A DNA stretch of 57,641 nt from an uncultured Eubacteriales bacterium (GTDB taxonomy: Bacteria; Bacillota; Clostridia; Christensenellales; QALW01), in contig URYI01000001.1 in the NCBI GenBank assembly GCA_900552055.1, positions 1-57,641 of the forward strand, given 5' to 3'. Below, piece by piece: positions 17,062 through 26,527 of the stretch. A program made the position numbers and the translations under genes. The notes under the pieces were generated by a model. That model saw only the letters and a program-made list of their open reading frames with translations. It ran no database searches and had not been told where the DNA came from. The stretch's first letter is position 1. Each line of letters opens with the position of its first letter.

Positions 17062-18300
17062 ATGGTTAGGATGGATACTATGGATAAATTCGCTGCAAAA
17101 GGCGCTGCCGGCATTAAAACACTGATTAATGCTTTTTTACAGCGCGGTTTGGAGCAGAAACTTATAATAATATGCGTCGCCAGCATATTTTTGACCGCTT
17201 ATGCAGCCGGGGTTGTATGCGGGGTTACGGCGCTGATATTTCTTTTGCGAAAAAGAACCAGGGATGCATTTATACATTCGCCCGGCTTTTTATATGCGTG
17301 CATATTCTGCGGCGTGGGAGTAATTGGCTCTCTGCTCACGCAGAACTGGCTGGGGCTTTTAGGTACGGTTTTTGTAATGTTCCCCATGCTGGTGGTTTAT
17401 ATAACGGCCGCTTCCTTTATGGATAAAAGCCTGATACAAATTTGCTTTAGAATACTGTGCATATTAAGCATAGCGGTTGTTTTTATCGGAATTATCCAGC
17501 TGTTAATAAAGGGTACCAATTATCGGCCCGAAGCAACTTTTCACAATCCCAACCTTTTGGCCAACGCGCTTTCTTTAGTATTGATAACGGCTGTGGCGGC
17601 GTTTGTGGCCGTATACGATAAAAAATACAGCGTGCTTTATGCCGCAGCCGTGACCTTCTGCGTTGCCGGCGTGCTTTTTACCCAATGCCGCACGGCTATC
17701 CCCAGCATAGCCGCCGCGGGCCTGATTGTGCTGCTGGTTATGAAAAAATACAAGCTGGCCGTAATTTATTCGGGCGGCTGTGCGGCTGTATTGCTGGTAG
17801 CTCTTTTCAACATCGAACATATTCCCAGGCTGCTTAATGTCGAGGAAAACTGGCATGAGCGTATGGATATCATAACTGTAGCGCTCGAAGGTTTTTTGGA
17901 AAGGCCGATTTTCGGCGGAGGACCCTTTTATTTCAGAATTTACGGGGAAGGACTTATGTCCCGCAATTATCTGCACGCCCATAATCTATTTGTCAATTTT
18001 CTGCTGGATTTCGGCGTGGCCGGAACAGGTTCCATGCTTATAATGTTCGGCGAGCAGCTCAAGGACGTATTTGTATCCTTTAAAAAGAGAAAAAGGGCCT
18101 GTGTAGAAATTTCCGCTGTGGCCGGCTGCCTTATTTATACTATTGCACACGGCATGCTGGACGTTACAGCCTTTAACGTTCAGACGGGCCAGCTGCTGCT
18201 GTTCATAATTGCAGCGGGAATTGCCGCCGTGCATTTTGAAAGCCCTTCCCGGAACAACAAAAAAAGCGAGACGGTTTATTTAACAGAAAAAGAGAAATAA
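17062..18300 (+). CDS. O-antigen ligase / polymerase family membrane protein
   Basis: A 412-residue protein with about ten to twelve membrane helices and a large outside loop containing RPIFGGGPFYFRIYGEG and NYLHAHNLFVNFLLDFGV. That is the Wzy_C signature of O-antigen ligases and polymerases, which join polysaccharide to a lipid or protein carrier. In Gram-positive relatives, members act on teichoic acids, exopolysaccharide or glycoproteins, so the substrate is open. Candidate starts are ATG 17062, 17071 and 17080; the last has AGGATGGA before it. There are no glycan genes nearby. Confidence 0.8.
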   Translation: MVRMDTMDKFAAKGAAGIKTLINAFLQRGLEQKLIIICVASIFLTAYAAGVVCGVTALIFLLRKRTRDAFIHSPGFLYACIFCGVGVIGSLLTQNWLGLLGTVFVMFPMLVVYITAASFMDKSLIQICFRILCILSIAVVFIGIIQLLIKGTNYRPEATFHNPNLLANALSLVLITAVAAFVAVYDKKYSVLYAAAVTFCVAGVLFTQCRTAIPSIAAAGLIVLLVMKKYKLAVIYSGGCAAVLLVALFNIEHIPRLLNVEENWHERMDIITVALEGFLERPIFGGGPFYFRIYGEGLMSRNYLHAHNLFVNFLLDFGVAGTGSMLIMFGEQLKDVFVSFKKRKRACVEISAVAGCLIYTIAHGMLDVTAFNVQTGQLLLFIIAAGIAAVHFESPSRNNKKSETVYLTEKEK

Positions 18301-18338
18301 TATTTAAAAGGCATCCGCACAAATCTGGAGGTTTTGTC

Positions 18339-19265
18339 ATGATACTAACAGTATGCGCCAATCCCTGCATAGATAAAACCATAACAATAAACGGCATTGT
18401 TATGGGGCAGTATAATAAAATTATAGACAGTGTGATTAATCCGAGCGGCAAGGGCATAAATGTAGGCGTAACCCTTACCCGTTTGGGAGGGCAGGCGTTT
18501 TGCACCGGCTTTAATTATGAAAGCAACGGAAGTATCCTCACCCAATGGCTGGATAAGGAAAAAACACCTTGTGAATTTGTATATTCGCCCGGAGAAATAC
18601 GCACTAACATAAAAGTCATAGATATTGAAAGCGGGGTTATGACTGAATTTAATGAAAGCGGCCGGTTCGCCAGCGAGGAAAAAAAGCAAGAGCTGGGAAT
18701 GCTGGTGGAGCGTTGGGCGGCTCAATGCGATATGGCCGTATTTTCAGGCAGTCTGCCTCCGGGCTGCGAACATTACTATTACGCCAAGCTCATGGATAAA
18801 TGCTCCGGCATTAAATGCGTGCTGGACGCAAGCGGCTCTGCGTTTGAGGCCGGCCTGGAATTACAGCCGTACATGGTCAAGCCCAACAGCTACGAGTTAT
18901 CCCTCTATGCCAAAAAGGAGCTTTCAACGCCCCGCGAGCATTTGCAGGCTGCTCTGGAATTAGTGCGCAGAGGGGTTAATATTGTATGCGTATCTATGGG
19001 GCAAAACGGCGCTTTAATTACCGACGGCCTAAAGGCCTTTTATGCTCCGCCCGTGCAGGTGCGGGTTAAATCGGCGGTAGGCGCAGGGGACGCAATGGTG
19101 GCGGGCTGTGTTAAGGGTATAAGCGACGGTATGGATATGGAAAGGTTTTTTATTCAGGGTGTGGCTGCCGCAACGGCATGCGTGCTGGTTGAAGGCACAA
19201 CCCCTCTGCGCGAGGATTTCGAGCATATGCTGCCCAGGGTAGAGATTGAAGAAATGGAGATTTAA
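18339..19265 (+). CDS. PfkB-family sugar kinase (1-phosphofructokinase / tagatose-6-phosphate kinase type)
   Basis: A 308-residue ribokinase-fold kinase. It opens with LTVCANPCIDKTI, as in FruK/LacC enzymes that phosphorylate fructose-1-phosphate or tagatose-6-phosphate, has NPSGKGINVGVTLTRLGG (sugar-binding region) and ends with VKSAVGAGDAMVAGCVKG, which includes the catalytic aspartate. GGAGG lies ahead of ATG 18339. There are no PTS or fru genes beside it, so the substrate cannot be fixed. era starts 6 bp after the stop, which suggests co-transcription. Confidence 0.85.
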   Translation: MILTVCANPCIDKTITINGIVMGQYNKIIDSVINPSGKGINVGVTLTRLGGQAFCTGFNYESNGSILTQWLDKEKTPCEFVYSPGEIRTNIKVIDIESGVMTEFNESGRFASEEKKQELGMLVERWAAQCDMAVFSGSLPPGCEHYYYAKLMDKCSGIKCVLDASGSAFEAGLELQPYMVKPNSYELSLYAKKELSTPREHLQAALELVRRGVNIVCVSMGQNGALITDGLKAFYAPPVQVRVKSAVGAGDAMVAGCVKGISDGMDMERFFIQGVAAATACVLVEGTTPLREDFEHMLPRVEIEEMEI

Positions 19266-19271
19266 TAGAAA

Positions 19272-20165
19272 ATGAATACTCATAAAGCAGGCTTTGCAGC
19301 CATTATCGGCCGGCCCAACGTAGGCAAATCAACCCTTTTAAACAGATTGCTTGGGCAGAAGGTGGCTATTGTTACTCCCCGGAGCCAAACCACCCGCAAT
19401 CTTATAAAAGGGATTCTGACTGAGCCGGAATACCAGATAGTATTTTTGGACACGCCGGGTATACATAAGCCTAAGAATAAACTGGGCGAATATATGATGA
19501 AGGAGCAGAAAGGTTCTGTTGACGGCGTGGACTGCGTTATAGCAATGCTGGCCGCAGACGAATTTTTCGGGCCTTTGGACAGGGAAATGCTGACCGGATT
19601 GTCCAATATGAGCTGCCCGGTTTTCCTGGTTATTAATAAGACTGATTCGGTCGGGAAAGAGGAAATTGACGCGCTTAAGGCTAAAGCGCTGGAATGCGCC
19701 GGCATAACTGACGTTTTTGAAATAAGCGCGCTTAACGGCGATAATACCGGCGCTCTTTTAGAGGCCGTAATCAACGCAATGCCCGAAGGCCCGGCGTTCT
19801 TTCCGGACGATATAGTAAGCGATTATCCCGAAAAATTCCTGGCCTCTGAAGTAATAAGAGAAAAAATGCTCATGCTGCTAAAAGAGGAAGTGCCTCACGG
19901 AACGGGCGTGGAAATAGAGAAAATGCAGCAGCGCTCCAACGGCACAACCTATATTCTGGCCAATATTTTATGTGAGAGAGATTCGCATAAGGGTATTATA
20001 ATAGGCAAAAACGGCTCCATGCTGAAGAAAATAGGGGCCGAAGCCAGGCTGGAATTAGAGGAGCTGCTCCAGTGCCCAATTTATCTGGAATTGTTTGTAA
20101 AGGTGCAAAAGGACTGGCGCAATTCTCAAAGCGTATTAAAGCAGCTGGGCTATTCGGGCAAATAA
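19272..20165 (+). CDS. era: GTPase Era
   Basis: A 297-residue ribosome-assembly GTPase that binds the 3' end of 16S rRNA. The G domain has GRPNVGKS (13-20), the switch region TTRNLIKGI, DTPGIHKPKN (G3) and NKTD (G4). The C-terminal KH domain is marked by GIIIGKNGSMLKKIGAEAR. Length is standard. It is followed by yqzL and recO, the order seen in Bacillus. Confidence 0.97.
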   Translation: MNTHKAGFAAIIGRPNVGKSTLLNRLLGQKVAIVTPRSQTTRNLIKGILTEPEYQIVFLDTPGIHKPKNKLGEYMMKEQKGSVDGVDCVIAMLAADEFFGPLDREMLTGLSNMSCPVFLVINKTDSVGKEEIDALKAKALECAGITDVFEISALNGDNTGALLEAVINAMPEGPAFFPDDIVSDYPEKFLASEVIREKMLMLLKEEVPHGTGVEIEKMQQRSNGTTYILANILCERDSHKGIIIGKNGSMLKKIGAEARLELEELLQCPIYLELFVKVQKDWRNSQSVLKQLGYSGK

Positions 20166-20255
20166 TTTATGCGCTTTAACGCTGCCGTTACCATAATTTA
20201 TAAGCTTATAATCCTTCATTTATAGCGCAAACTATAATTAAAGGAGGGGAGCGCG

Positions 20256-20366
20256 ATGGATAAGCAGCTGGACGAGGCGCTTTGGAAGCTTTTTATCAAG
20301 ACGGGGGACCCGCTCTATTTAAATACCCGCGCGGCTATAAGAGAAAGAACGGATAAAAAGAAATGA
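20256..20366 (+). CDS. yqzL: YqzL-like microprotein
   Basis: A 36-codon frame (begins MDKQLDEALWKLFIKTGDPL) with a very strong ribosome binding site, AAGGAGGGG, 6 bp before ATG. The segment WKLFIKTGDPLYL resembles the WKLF-x-x-TG core of the short YqzL proteins encoded between era and recO in Bacillus, and the gene lies in exactly that place. The function is unknown. The perfect position and ribosome binding site argue that it is real in spite of its size. Confidence 0.8.
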   Translation: MDKQLDEALWKLFIKTGDPLYLNTRAAIRERTDKKK

Positions 20367-20466
20367 ACAGTCCCTTTAAGCGAAAGGCTGATCGCCTTAA
20401 TATGAAATAGAGTTTGAAGTTAACGGCTGCCGGTGCTCAAACACACCGGCAGAAGGAAAGGAATGC

Positions 20467-21204
20467 TTGGGCGAAATGGGCGAATTAAAGACCGAGGGCA
20501 TAGTTTTAAGGTATGCGGACTATAAGGATGCCGACCGCATGCTTACTCTGCTTACTCCTGATTACGGCCTTATAAGCGTTTCGGCCAGGGGAGTGCGCCG
20601 GCAGAACGCCAAGCTCCGCTTTGCCGCGGAGCTTTTTACATACGGCAGCTATATGCTTAACGATAAAAACAGCCGGTACGCTTTAATGGGCTGCGTTTTA
20701 AAGGACAGCTTTTATTCCCTGCGGGAGGATATTGATAAAATGTGCGCGGCTTCGGCTATGGTGGAGATAATTAACTATGCCGGGACACAGCAGCCGCAGC
20801 CTGAACTGTTTGCGCTGCTGAGGGGCTGCCTTTTTACTCTCTGCTCCGGTACTCCGCCTAAAGCGCTGCTGGCTCTTTTTATCGCCAGGCTTTTAAAAAT
20901 AAGCGGATATCTGCCCGAAATTGAATACTGTATTTCCTGCGGCGGCAAGGCCGGATATTTTATGCCGGGAGAGGGGGGAGTATGCTGCAAATGCGCCCAA
21001 AAAACGGGTACGGCCGGCTTAATCATGCTGGAAAGCCAAACTCCTGATTTCATTGACGGCTGCGTTTGTTCAGAAAACGAAACTTTTCTATGCGAAGCAG
21101 AAAAAAAGACAACGGATAACGCTTTTATGCTGCTTGTGCGCCATATGCAGATATGCTTTGATTGTCAGTTTAAAAGCGTCGGCTATTTTCTGCCGCAGCT
21201 TTAA
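20467..21204 (+). CDS. recO: DNA repair protein RecO
   Basis: A 245-residue RecO, which loads RecA on SSB-covered single-stranded DNA in the RecFOR pathway. The N-terminal OB fold starts KTEGIVLRYADYKDADRMLT. The helical C-terminal part carries a four-cysteine zinc site (CISCGG, then CCKCAQ). The start is probably TTG 20467, which has AAAGGA 5 nt before it; ATG 20476 is the alternative and would remove three residues. It lies in the conserved era-yqzL-recO cluster. Confidence 0.93.
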   Translation: MGEMGELKTEGIVLRYADYKDADRMLTLLTPDYGLISVSARGVRRQNAKLRFAAELFTYGSYMLNDKNSRYALMGCVLKDSFYSLREDIDKMCAASAMVEIINYAGTQQPQPELFALLRGCLFTLCSGTPPKALLALFIARLLKISGYLPEIEYCISCGGKAGYFMPGEGGVCCKCAQKTGTAGLIMLESQTPDFIDGCVCSENETFLCEAEKKTTDNAFMLLVRHMQICFDCQFKSVGYFLPQL

Positions 21205-21613
21205 TTTGCACGCCGCGCTTGCTCTGTTTTTCCCGTCTGCCAGGCATATGCCTGTTTAACCAAAGCTTCTGTATTTTATATCATGCAAAAAACCGTCGGA
21301 AAAATTTCTGTAATCCCAGATATGAAAGAGTAATTATTTTTATAAAAACAGACGGCATTATAGATGCGCGCCCGTCCTTTATCCGGCTGAAAATTTAAAA
21401 ATTTTATTAATTTTGCAGGATATTATTCATTATCTTATTTTTTTGCGCCTTTAAAGCGCAAAATATAGTTGTGTTTTTTTGTTAATTGTATTATTATACT
21501 TTAGGTGCTTTGAGGAGTGCCGGCCTCCTTGCATTTATACGCTTACGGCCGGTATAATTTTTGCCATAAAGCAGCAAGCTGCTTTTAGATTTTAATTAGG
21601 AGGAATACTGTTA
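21205..21613. other. Intergenic region before ppdK
   Basis: This 409 bp AT-rich gap holds no convincing gene. A palindrome, TTTTGCGC and GCGCAAAA around a 7-nt loop (about 21442-21464), could end the recO transcript. TATACT at 21495-21500 is a possible -10 for ppdK, but its -35 is poor. CCGGCC/GGCCGG arms near 21523-21553 could form a hairpin in the ppdK leader. No known riboswitch was recognised. Confidence 0.4.
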
Positions 21614-24250
21614 ATGAGCAAAAAGTATGTTTACCTTTTCAGCGAGGGAGACGCAAGCATGCGCAATCTCCTGGGCGGCAAAGGCGCAAACCTTGCCGAG
21701 ATGACAGGGCTGGGGCTTCCCGTGCCCCAGGGCTTCACTGTTACAACCGAAGCCTGCACTAAATATTATGAGGACGGCAAGCGTATTTCGGACGATATTG
21801 TAGCCCAGATTGAAGAAGCGCTGGCTAAAACTGAAGAAATCTGCGGAAAGAAATTCGGAGACGTAAACAATCCTTTCCTGGTTTCAGTTCGTTCGGGCGC
21901 GCGCGCTTCCATGCCCGGCATGATGGATACCATCCTTAACCTGGGTCTGAATGACCAGACTGTTGTAGGCCTGGCCAAGCTTACCAATAACGAGCGCTTT
22001 GCTTATGACAGCTACCGCAGGTTCATAACAATGTTCTCTGACGTGGTTATGGAAATTGACCGCATGAAGTTTGAGAACGTGCTGGACAGGGTTAAAGAGG
22101 AGAAGGGCTATAAATTTGATACCGACCTTACCGCTGACGACCTTAAGAGCATTTGTGAAGAATACAAGGCCATTTATCTTGAAAACAAGGGACAAGCTTT
22201 CCCGCAGGAGCCCAAAGAGCAGATGCTTGAGGCCGTCAAGGCTGTGTTCCGCTCCTGGGATAATCCCCGCGCCATTGTTTACCGCCGCATGAACGATATC
22301 CCCGGCGACTGGGGAACGGCCGTAAACGTACAGGCTATGGTATTCGGCAATATGGGAAACGATTCAGGTACAGGCGTTGCCTTTACCCGCAATCCTTCCA
22401 CCGGCGAGCGCAAGCTTTACGGCGAATATCTTATGAACGCCCAGGGCGAAGACGTAGTTGCGGGTATCCGCACTCCTCAGCCCATAAGCGAGCTTAAGAA
22501 CACCAATGAGGCTGTTTACAACCAGTTTGCTCAGATAGCCGAAACTCTTGAAAAGCATTACCGCGATATGCAGGATATGGAATTTACCATTGAAAAAGGC
22601 AAACTCTACATGCTGCAGACCCGTAACGGCAAGCGCACTGCCGCTGCTGCCATAAAAATCGCAGTTGACCTTGTTAACGAAGGTATGATAAGCAAGGAAG
22701 ACGCTGTAATGAACATTGATCCAAAGCAGCTGGACGCTTTACTGCATCCTCAGTTTGAAGCTGCCGCCCTTAAAAAGGCTAAGCCCATAGCTAAGGGCCT
22801 GCCCGCTTCTCCCGGAGCTGCCTGCGGCCAGGTGTGCTTTACTGCCGAGGCTGCCATTGAATCAGCCAAGGCCGGCAATAAGGTAGTGCTGGTAAGACTG
22901 GAAACCAGCCCGGAGGATATCGAGGGCATGTACGCTTCCCAGGGTATTCTGACCGTCCGCGGCGGAATGACCTCCCACGCTGCGGTTGTTGCCCGCGGAA
23001 TGGGTACCTGCTGCGTTGCGGGCTGCAAAGAGCTGATTATCGAAGCGGGCAACGATTTCTTCCATATAAACGGAAAAAAATACAACGAGGGCGACGTGAT
23101 TTCGCTTGACGGAAGCACGGGCAATGTTTACGGAGAGGCTATTCCTACAATGGAGGCGTCCGTGACCGGCAATTTCGGCACAATCATGAGCTGGGCAAAC
23201 AAGTACCGCGTCATGAAGGTAAGAACCAACGCCGACACTCCCAAAGACGCAGCCAACGCCGTGCGTTTCGGTGCGGAAGGCATAGGTCTCTGCCGCACGG
23301 AGCATATGTTCTTCGACAGCGACAGAATCATGCCCATGCGCGAAATGATTGTGTCCAAAACGGAGCAGGAGCGCAGAAAAGCGCTTGCAAAACTGCTGCC
23401 CATGCAGAGAAAGGACTTTGAAGGCATTTACGAGGCCATGGAGGGCAGACCCGTCACCATACGCTTCCTCGACCCGCCTCTGCATGAATTTCTCCCCCAC
23501 AAGGACGAGGAAATAAAAGAGCTTGCCCAACAGATGGGACTTGGTTTTTCGGAGCTTAAAGCCACCGTTATCGGGCTGCACGAGTTCAATCCCATGCTCG
23601 GTCACCGCGGCTGCCGTCTTTCCGTGACGTATCCGGAGATTGCGGAAATGCAGACCAGAGCCGTAATAGAAGCGGCGCTCAACGTCAAAAAGAGCAAAGG
23701 CTACGATATCGTGCCCGAAATCATGATTCCTCTTGTAGGAGAGCTTAAAGAGCTTGAATTTGTAAAAAATGTCGTGGACACAACGGCAAAGAAGGTCATG
23801 GAGGAGCGCGGAGAAAAAATAAATTATCTCGTGGGTACTATGATAGAGGTTCCCCGCGCGGCAATCACGGCTTCGGAAATCGCAAAAGCGGCTCAGTTTT
23901 TCAGCTTCGGCACAAACGACCTTACCCAGATGACCTTCGGCTTCAGCCGCGATGACGCCGGTAAGTTCCTGGATGATTACTATTCCAAGAAGATATACGA
24001 GTTTGATCCCTTTGCCCGTCTTGACCAGCAGGGCGTAGGCAAGCTGGTTAAAATGGCTGCCGAACTGGGCCGCAAGACCCGTCCCGATATCAAGCTGGGC
24101 ATCTGCGGAGAGCACGGCGGAGATCCTTCCACAGTTAAATTCTGCTATGAAGTAGGTCTCAATTACGTTTCCTGCTCGCCCTTCAGAGTACCCATTGCGC
24201 GTCTTGCTGCTGCCCAGGCCAGAATTGCCGAGCTCAGGGCTAAGAAATAA
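21614..24250 (+). CDS. ppdK: Pyruvate, phosphate dikinase
   Basis: An 878-residue enzyme that interconverts pyruvate + ATP + Pi with PEP + AMP + PPi, a key glycolytic or gluconeogenic step in many anaerobes. The ATP-grasp N-terminal domain begins YLFSEGDASMRNLLGGKGAN. The swivelling phosphohistidine domain has GGMTSHAAVVARGMG with the catalytic histidine near 453. The C-terminal barrel has FRTEH-like GLCRTEHMFF, SFGTNDLTQMTFG and the GICGEHGGDP cysteine. Length matches the clostridial enzyme. AGGAGG precedes ATG 21614. A strong terminator follows directly. Confidence 0.97.
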   Translation: MSKKYVYLFSEGDASMRNLLGGKGANLAEMTGLGLPVPQGFTVTTEACTKYYEDGKRISDDIVAQIEEALAKTEEICGKKFGDVNNPFLVSVRSGARASMPGMMDTILNLGLNDQTVVGLAKLTNNERFAYDSYRRFITMFSDVVMEIDRMKFENVLDRVKEEKGYKFDTDLTADDLKSICEEYKAIYLENKGQAFPQEPKEQMLEAVKAVFRSWDNPRAIVYRRMNDIPGDWGTAVNVQAMVFGNMGNDSGTGVAFTRNPSTGERKLYGEYLMNAQGEDVVAGIRTPQPISELKNTNEAVYNQFAQIAETLEKHYRDMQDMEFTIEKGKLYMLQTRNGKRTAAAAIKIAVDLVNEGMISKEDAVMNIDPKQLDALLHPQFEAAALKKAKPIAKGLPASPGAACGQVCFTAEAAIESAKAGNKVVLVRLETSPEDIEGMYASQGILTVRGGMTSHAAVVARGMGTCCVAGCKELIIEAGNDFFHINGKKYNEGDVISLDGSTGNVYGEAIPTMEASVTGNFGTIMSWANKYRVMKVRTNADTPKDAANAVRFGAEGIGLCRTEHMFFDSDRIMPMREMIVSKTEQERRKALAKLLPMQRKDFEGIYEAMEGRPVTIRFLDPPLHEFLPHKDEEIKELAQQMGLGFSELKATVIGLHEFNPMLGHRGCRLSVTYPEIAEMQTRAVIEAALNVKKSKGYDIVPEIMIPLVGELKELEFVKNVVDTTAKKVMEERGEKINYLVGTMIEVPRAAITASEIAKAAQFFSFGTNDLTQMTFGFSRDDAGKFLDDYYSKKIYEFDPFARLDQQGVGKLVKMAAELGRKTRPDIKLGICGEHGGDPSTVKFCYEVGLNYVSCSPFRVPIARLAAAQARIAELRAKK

Positions 24251-24263
24251 TTAAACTATTTTT

Positions 24264-24298
24264 AAAAGCCGTGTATTTGCAAAAATCACGGCTTTTTT
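24264..24298 (+). terminator. Rho-independent terminator of ppdK
   Basis: AAAAGCCGTG (24264-24273) and CACGGCTTTT pair as a 10 bp stem followed by more T residues, 14 bp after the stop codon. Confidence 0.9.
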
Positions 24299-24328
24299 AT
24301 TTTACAATCTAATATTCAAAGGTGCATT

Positions 24329-25243
24329 ATGATTAAGACAATAGTTCTGGAAGGGGATTCCCACACTTGGGGACAGGGCGCAGACGGCGAAAAACACTTT
24401 TTTCCTCCTGTTCAGGGGGGCGAGAAACGTTTCATGCCGTTTATATATCCATGTTACGCCAACCGCATTAGAGAAGCTGTAAATAAATGGACCGGCTCCT
24501 TGGCCTCTGAATATGAGCCGAAACAGCACGAAAAATACAGTCTCTGCTGCAAAGCCGGGCTTTTCCGTATTCAATTATTTGCCGATAAAGCAGGCGGAAA
24601 AATAAAAGAGGGAAACACAGAAATATACCTGGACGGCGAATTGCGCATGCCGGCAGAACTCAACCCAAAAAAGCCGTATGCTGTTGTACCGATATTTTGT
24701 CCTTCAGGAGAGCATGAGCTTAAAATAATTAATAGGCAGGGAAACAATATAATTTATAGGGTAGAAGCTTATTACGGGCAATATGCAGTTATAAATTCGG
24801 GGATAGGCAGCACTTCGCTGTCCCAGTATTTGAAGAATTACTGGCAGGAATATATCTGCGTCTATCAGCCTAAAATTATCATTGGGGAAGCTAATACCAT
24901 AAATGACTGGCTTTCCGGGCAAAATCCTGACAATTACCAGTTATCTCTCCTGGAATTTATAGACAGAGCAAAACGGCTGGGCGCTGAGATGATCATTCAT
25001 ACGGCTGCGCCTATACGCGGTCCGCAAAAAGAACCCTGGAGCGTATGGGATTATGACCTTTTTATTGAAAGGGTTAAACAAGCGGCCCAGAAGAAGAATA
25101 TCTCGTTAGCCGACACCAATACCCTCATTAAAGCTGCAATAAACGAAGAAAAGGATGTTTTTTGGGATGATTGGCATGTAAATAAATACGGACATGATAT
25201 ATATGCTTCAGAAATATTAAATATATTAAAAGATTCCCTATAA
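24329..25243 (+). CDS. SGNH/GDSL-type hydrolase
   Basis: A 304-residue predicted esterase or acetylhydrolase. The block I motif GDSHTWG supplies the serine (about residue 12), GEANTIND (block III-like, oxyanion Asn) lies in the middle, and DDWHVNKYGHDIYA provides the catalytic Asp-x-x-His near the end. An inserted beta-rich segment (about 70-150) may recognise a carbohydrate. There is no signal peptide, so it acts inside the cell. The gene lies between the ppdK terminator and the hlyD-like promoter and is transcribed alone. Confidence 0.8.
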   Translation: MIKTIVLEGDSHTWGQGADGEKHFFPPVQGGEKRFMPFIYPCYANRIREAVNKWTGSLASEYEPKQHEKYSLCCKAGLFRIQLFADKAGGKIKEGNTEIYLDGELRMPAELNPKKPYAVVPIFCPSGEHELKIINRQGNNIIYRVEAYYGQYAVINSGIGSTSLSQYLKNYWQEYICVYQPKIIIGEANTINDWLSGQNPDNYQLSLLEFIDRAKRLGAEMIIHTAAPIRGPQKEPWSVWDYDLFIERVKQAAQKKNISLADTNTLIKAAINEEKDVFWDDWHVNKYGHDIYASEILNILKDSL

Positions 25244-25258
25244 AAATTACAAATTATA

Positions 25259-25287
25259 TTGCATAAAAGTCATAAATGTAGTACTAT
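25259..25287 (+). promoter_or_regulatory. Sigma-A promoter for the HlyD-like/yggS/sepF operon
   Basis: TTGCAT (25259-25264), 17 bp, TACTAT (25282-25287), 35 bp before the TTG start. Confidence 0.6.
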
Positions 25288-25322
25288 ATAAAAAATAGAT
25301 TATTATATTTGAGGAGTAAGTC

Positions 25323-26483
25323 TTGGGTAAGAGGTCATACAGAATAGGGCTGAGATTTTATATTTTTATAGTGCTTATCATTGCCGTTATAGGCGGACTG
25401 TGCTTTTGGATTTTTTCTCCGGCTAAGAGTTATATCCGATATGGCAGCATGTCCTCTTCGGGCTTATGTGATGCAGTAATAATCTATGATGAACAGCTGA
25501 TTGATATTCCCGAAAACGACCGTTTAATATACCAGGCCGCCGAAGGAGAACTGGTAAGTCAGGGACAGACTGTGGCCCGTCTCTATAAAAAAGGCTATGT
25601 GGTTTCGGCCGTAAGGGATTTATGGGAGCTTCAAAAAAATATAACTGCGGCGCAGGAAAGCGAAACCATAAGGGATATCTATAAGCCTGAGCTTGTACAG
25701 TATGATTTGGATATAGAAAAGACCCTCAAAAATATTCAGGATTATGAAGAGGGGGATTTATCATATTTTGAGCTTAATTCTGAGCTTATAAGGCTAATGA
25801 GCGAAAGACAGCAATATATACGGGATAATTTTTCGCCAAGCGAATCAGTTTCATCCCTTTATGCGGATGAACAGGAGCGTATTGCAGCGCTGAGCGGCTG
25901 GCAGGAAGAGGTGCTTGCGCCTTCAGGCGGATATTTATCCTGGTTCACCGACGGTTTGGAGGGCAGCCTGAGCGCTTCGGAACTGTCAGGCGTAACCTCG
26001 TCCCTCATTAAGCAGTCCTTAAGCGGATATACTCAAATAAACAACCGCCGCGAAGGAGAAGTTGCCAAAATAGTAAGCGCAGAAAGGTTTTATATTGCGG
26101 CGCTGTGCGAGGATGAATTTATTTCGGTAGGTTCGGAGGCCGAAATTTACATTTCAGGCGTTGACGGGGCGTTCAGCGCTCAGGTCTATGATATAATAAA
26201 TGACCGGGACAGAGCGGTAATATTTGAAATAAGCGGCGAGGTTCAAAGGGTGTTGGGCATGCGCTCGGTACAGATAAGCGTAAACTCGCCAATTAATGAA
26301 GGCTTTATAGTTCCTTCAGGCTTTATAAGGGATGACGGAAGCGGGCCCTATCTTTATGTGCTTAATGACAGCAGCCAAAAGACGGCGGTTTATGTGAACC
26401 GGCTGGCAGAAAACGGCAATTCAGCGCTTGTCGCCGCGCGGGAAGGCGAACTGCTTTTAAACAGCACAATATATAACAAATAG
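25323..26483 (+). CDS. HlyD-like membrane-anchored protein of the sepF cluster
   Basis: A 386-residue protein with one N-terminal membrane helix (about 11-31) and a long outside part. It contains a split biotinyl/lipoyl-like domain (IYQAAEGELVSQGQTVARLY near 75-95 and the matching half near 195-215), a coiled-coil insert and a C-terminal beta domain, the layout of HlyD/periplasmic adaptors. Translation starts at TTG 25323 after GAGGAG. Such proteins recur upstream of yggS-sepF in Clostridia without an obvious partner pump, so an envelope or division role is possible but unproven. Confidence 0.75.
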   Translation: MGKRSYRIGLRFYIFIVLIIAVIGGLCFWIFSPAKSYIRYGSMSSSGLCDAVIIYDEQLIDIPENDRLIYQAAEGELVSQGQTVARLYKKGYVVSAVRDLWELQKNITAAQESETIRDIYKPELVQYDLDIEKTLKNIQDYEEGDLSYFELNSELIRLMSERQQYIRDNFSPSESVSSLYADEQERIAALSGWQEEVLAPSGGYLSWFTDGLEGSLSASELSGVTSSLIKQSLSGYTQINNRREGEVAKIVSAERFYIAALCEDEFISVGSEAEIYISGVDGAFSAQVYDIINDRDRAVIFEISGEVQRVLGMRSVQISVNSPINEGFIVPSGFIRDDGSGPYLYVLNDSSQKTAVYVNRLAENGNSALVAAREGELLLNSTIYNK

Positions 26484-26527
26484 GCCGCCCGGCATGTTTA
26501 AAAATAACGAATAGAAGTGACGCTGGT

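Noticed and set aside
22862..24115. Long minus-strand frame opposite ppdK (417 codons)
   Set aside because: Shadow of the strongly biased ppdK codons; the translated sequence is His/Cys/Phe-rich and matches no family.
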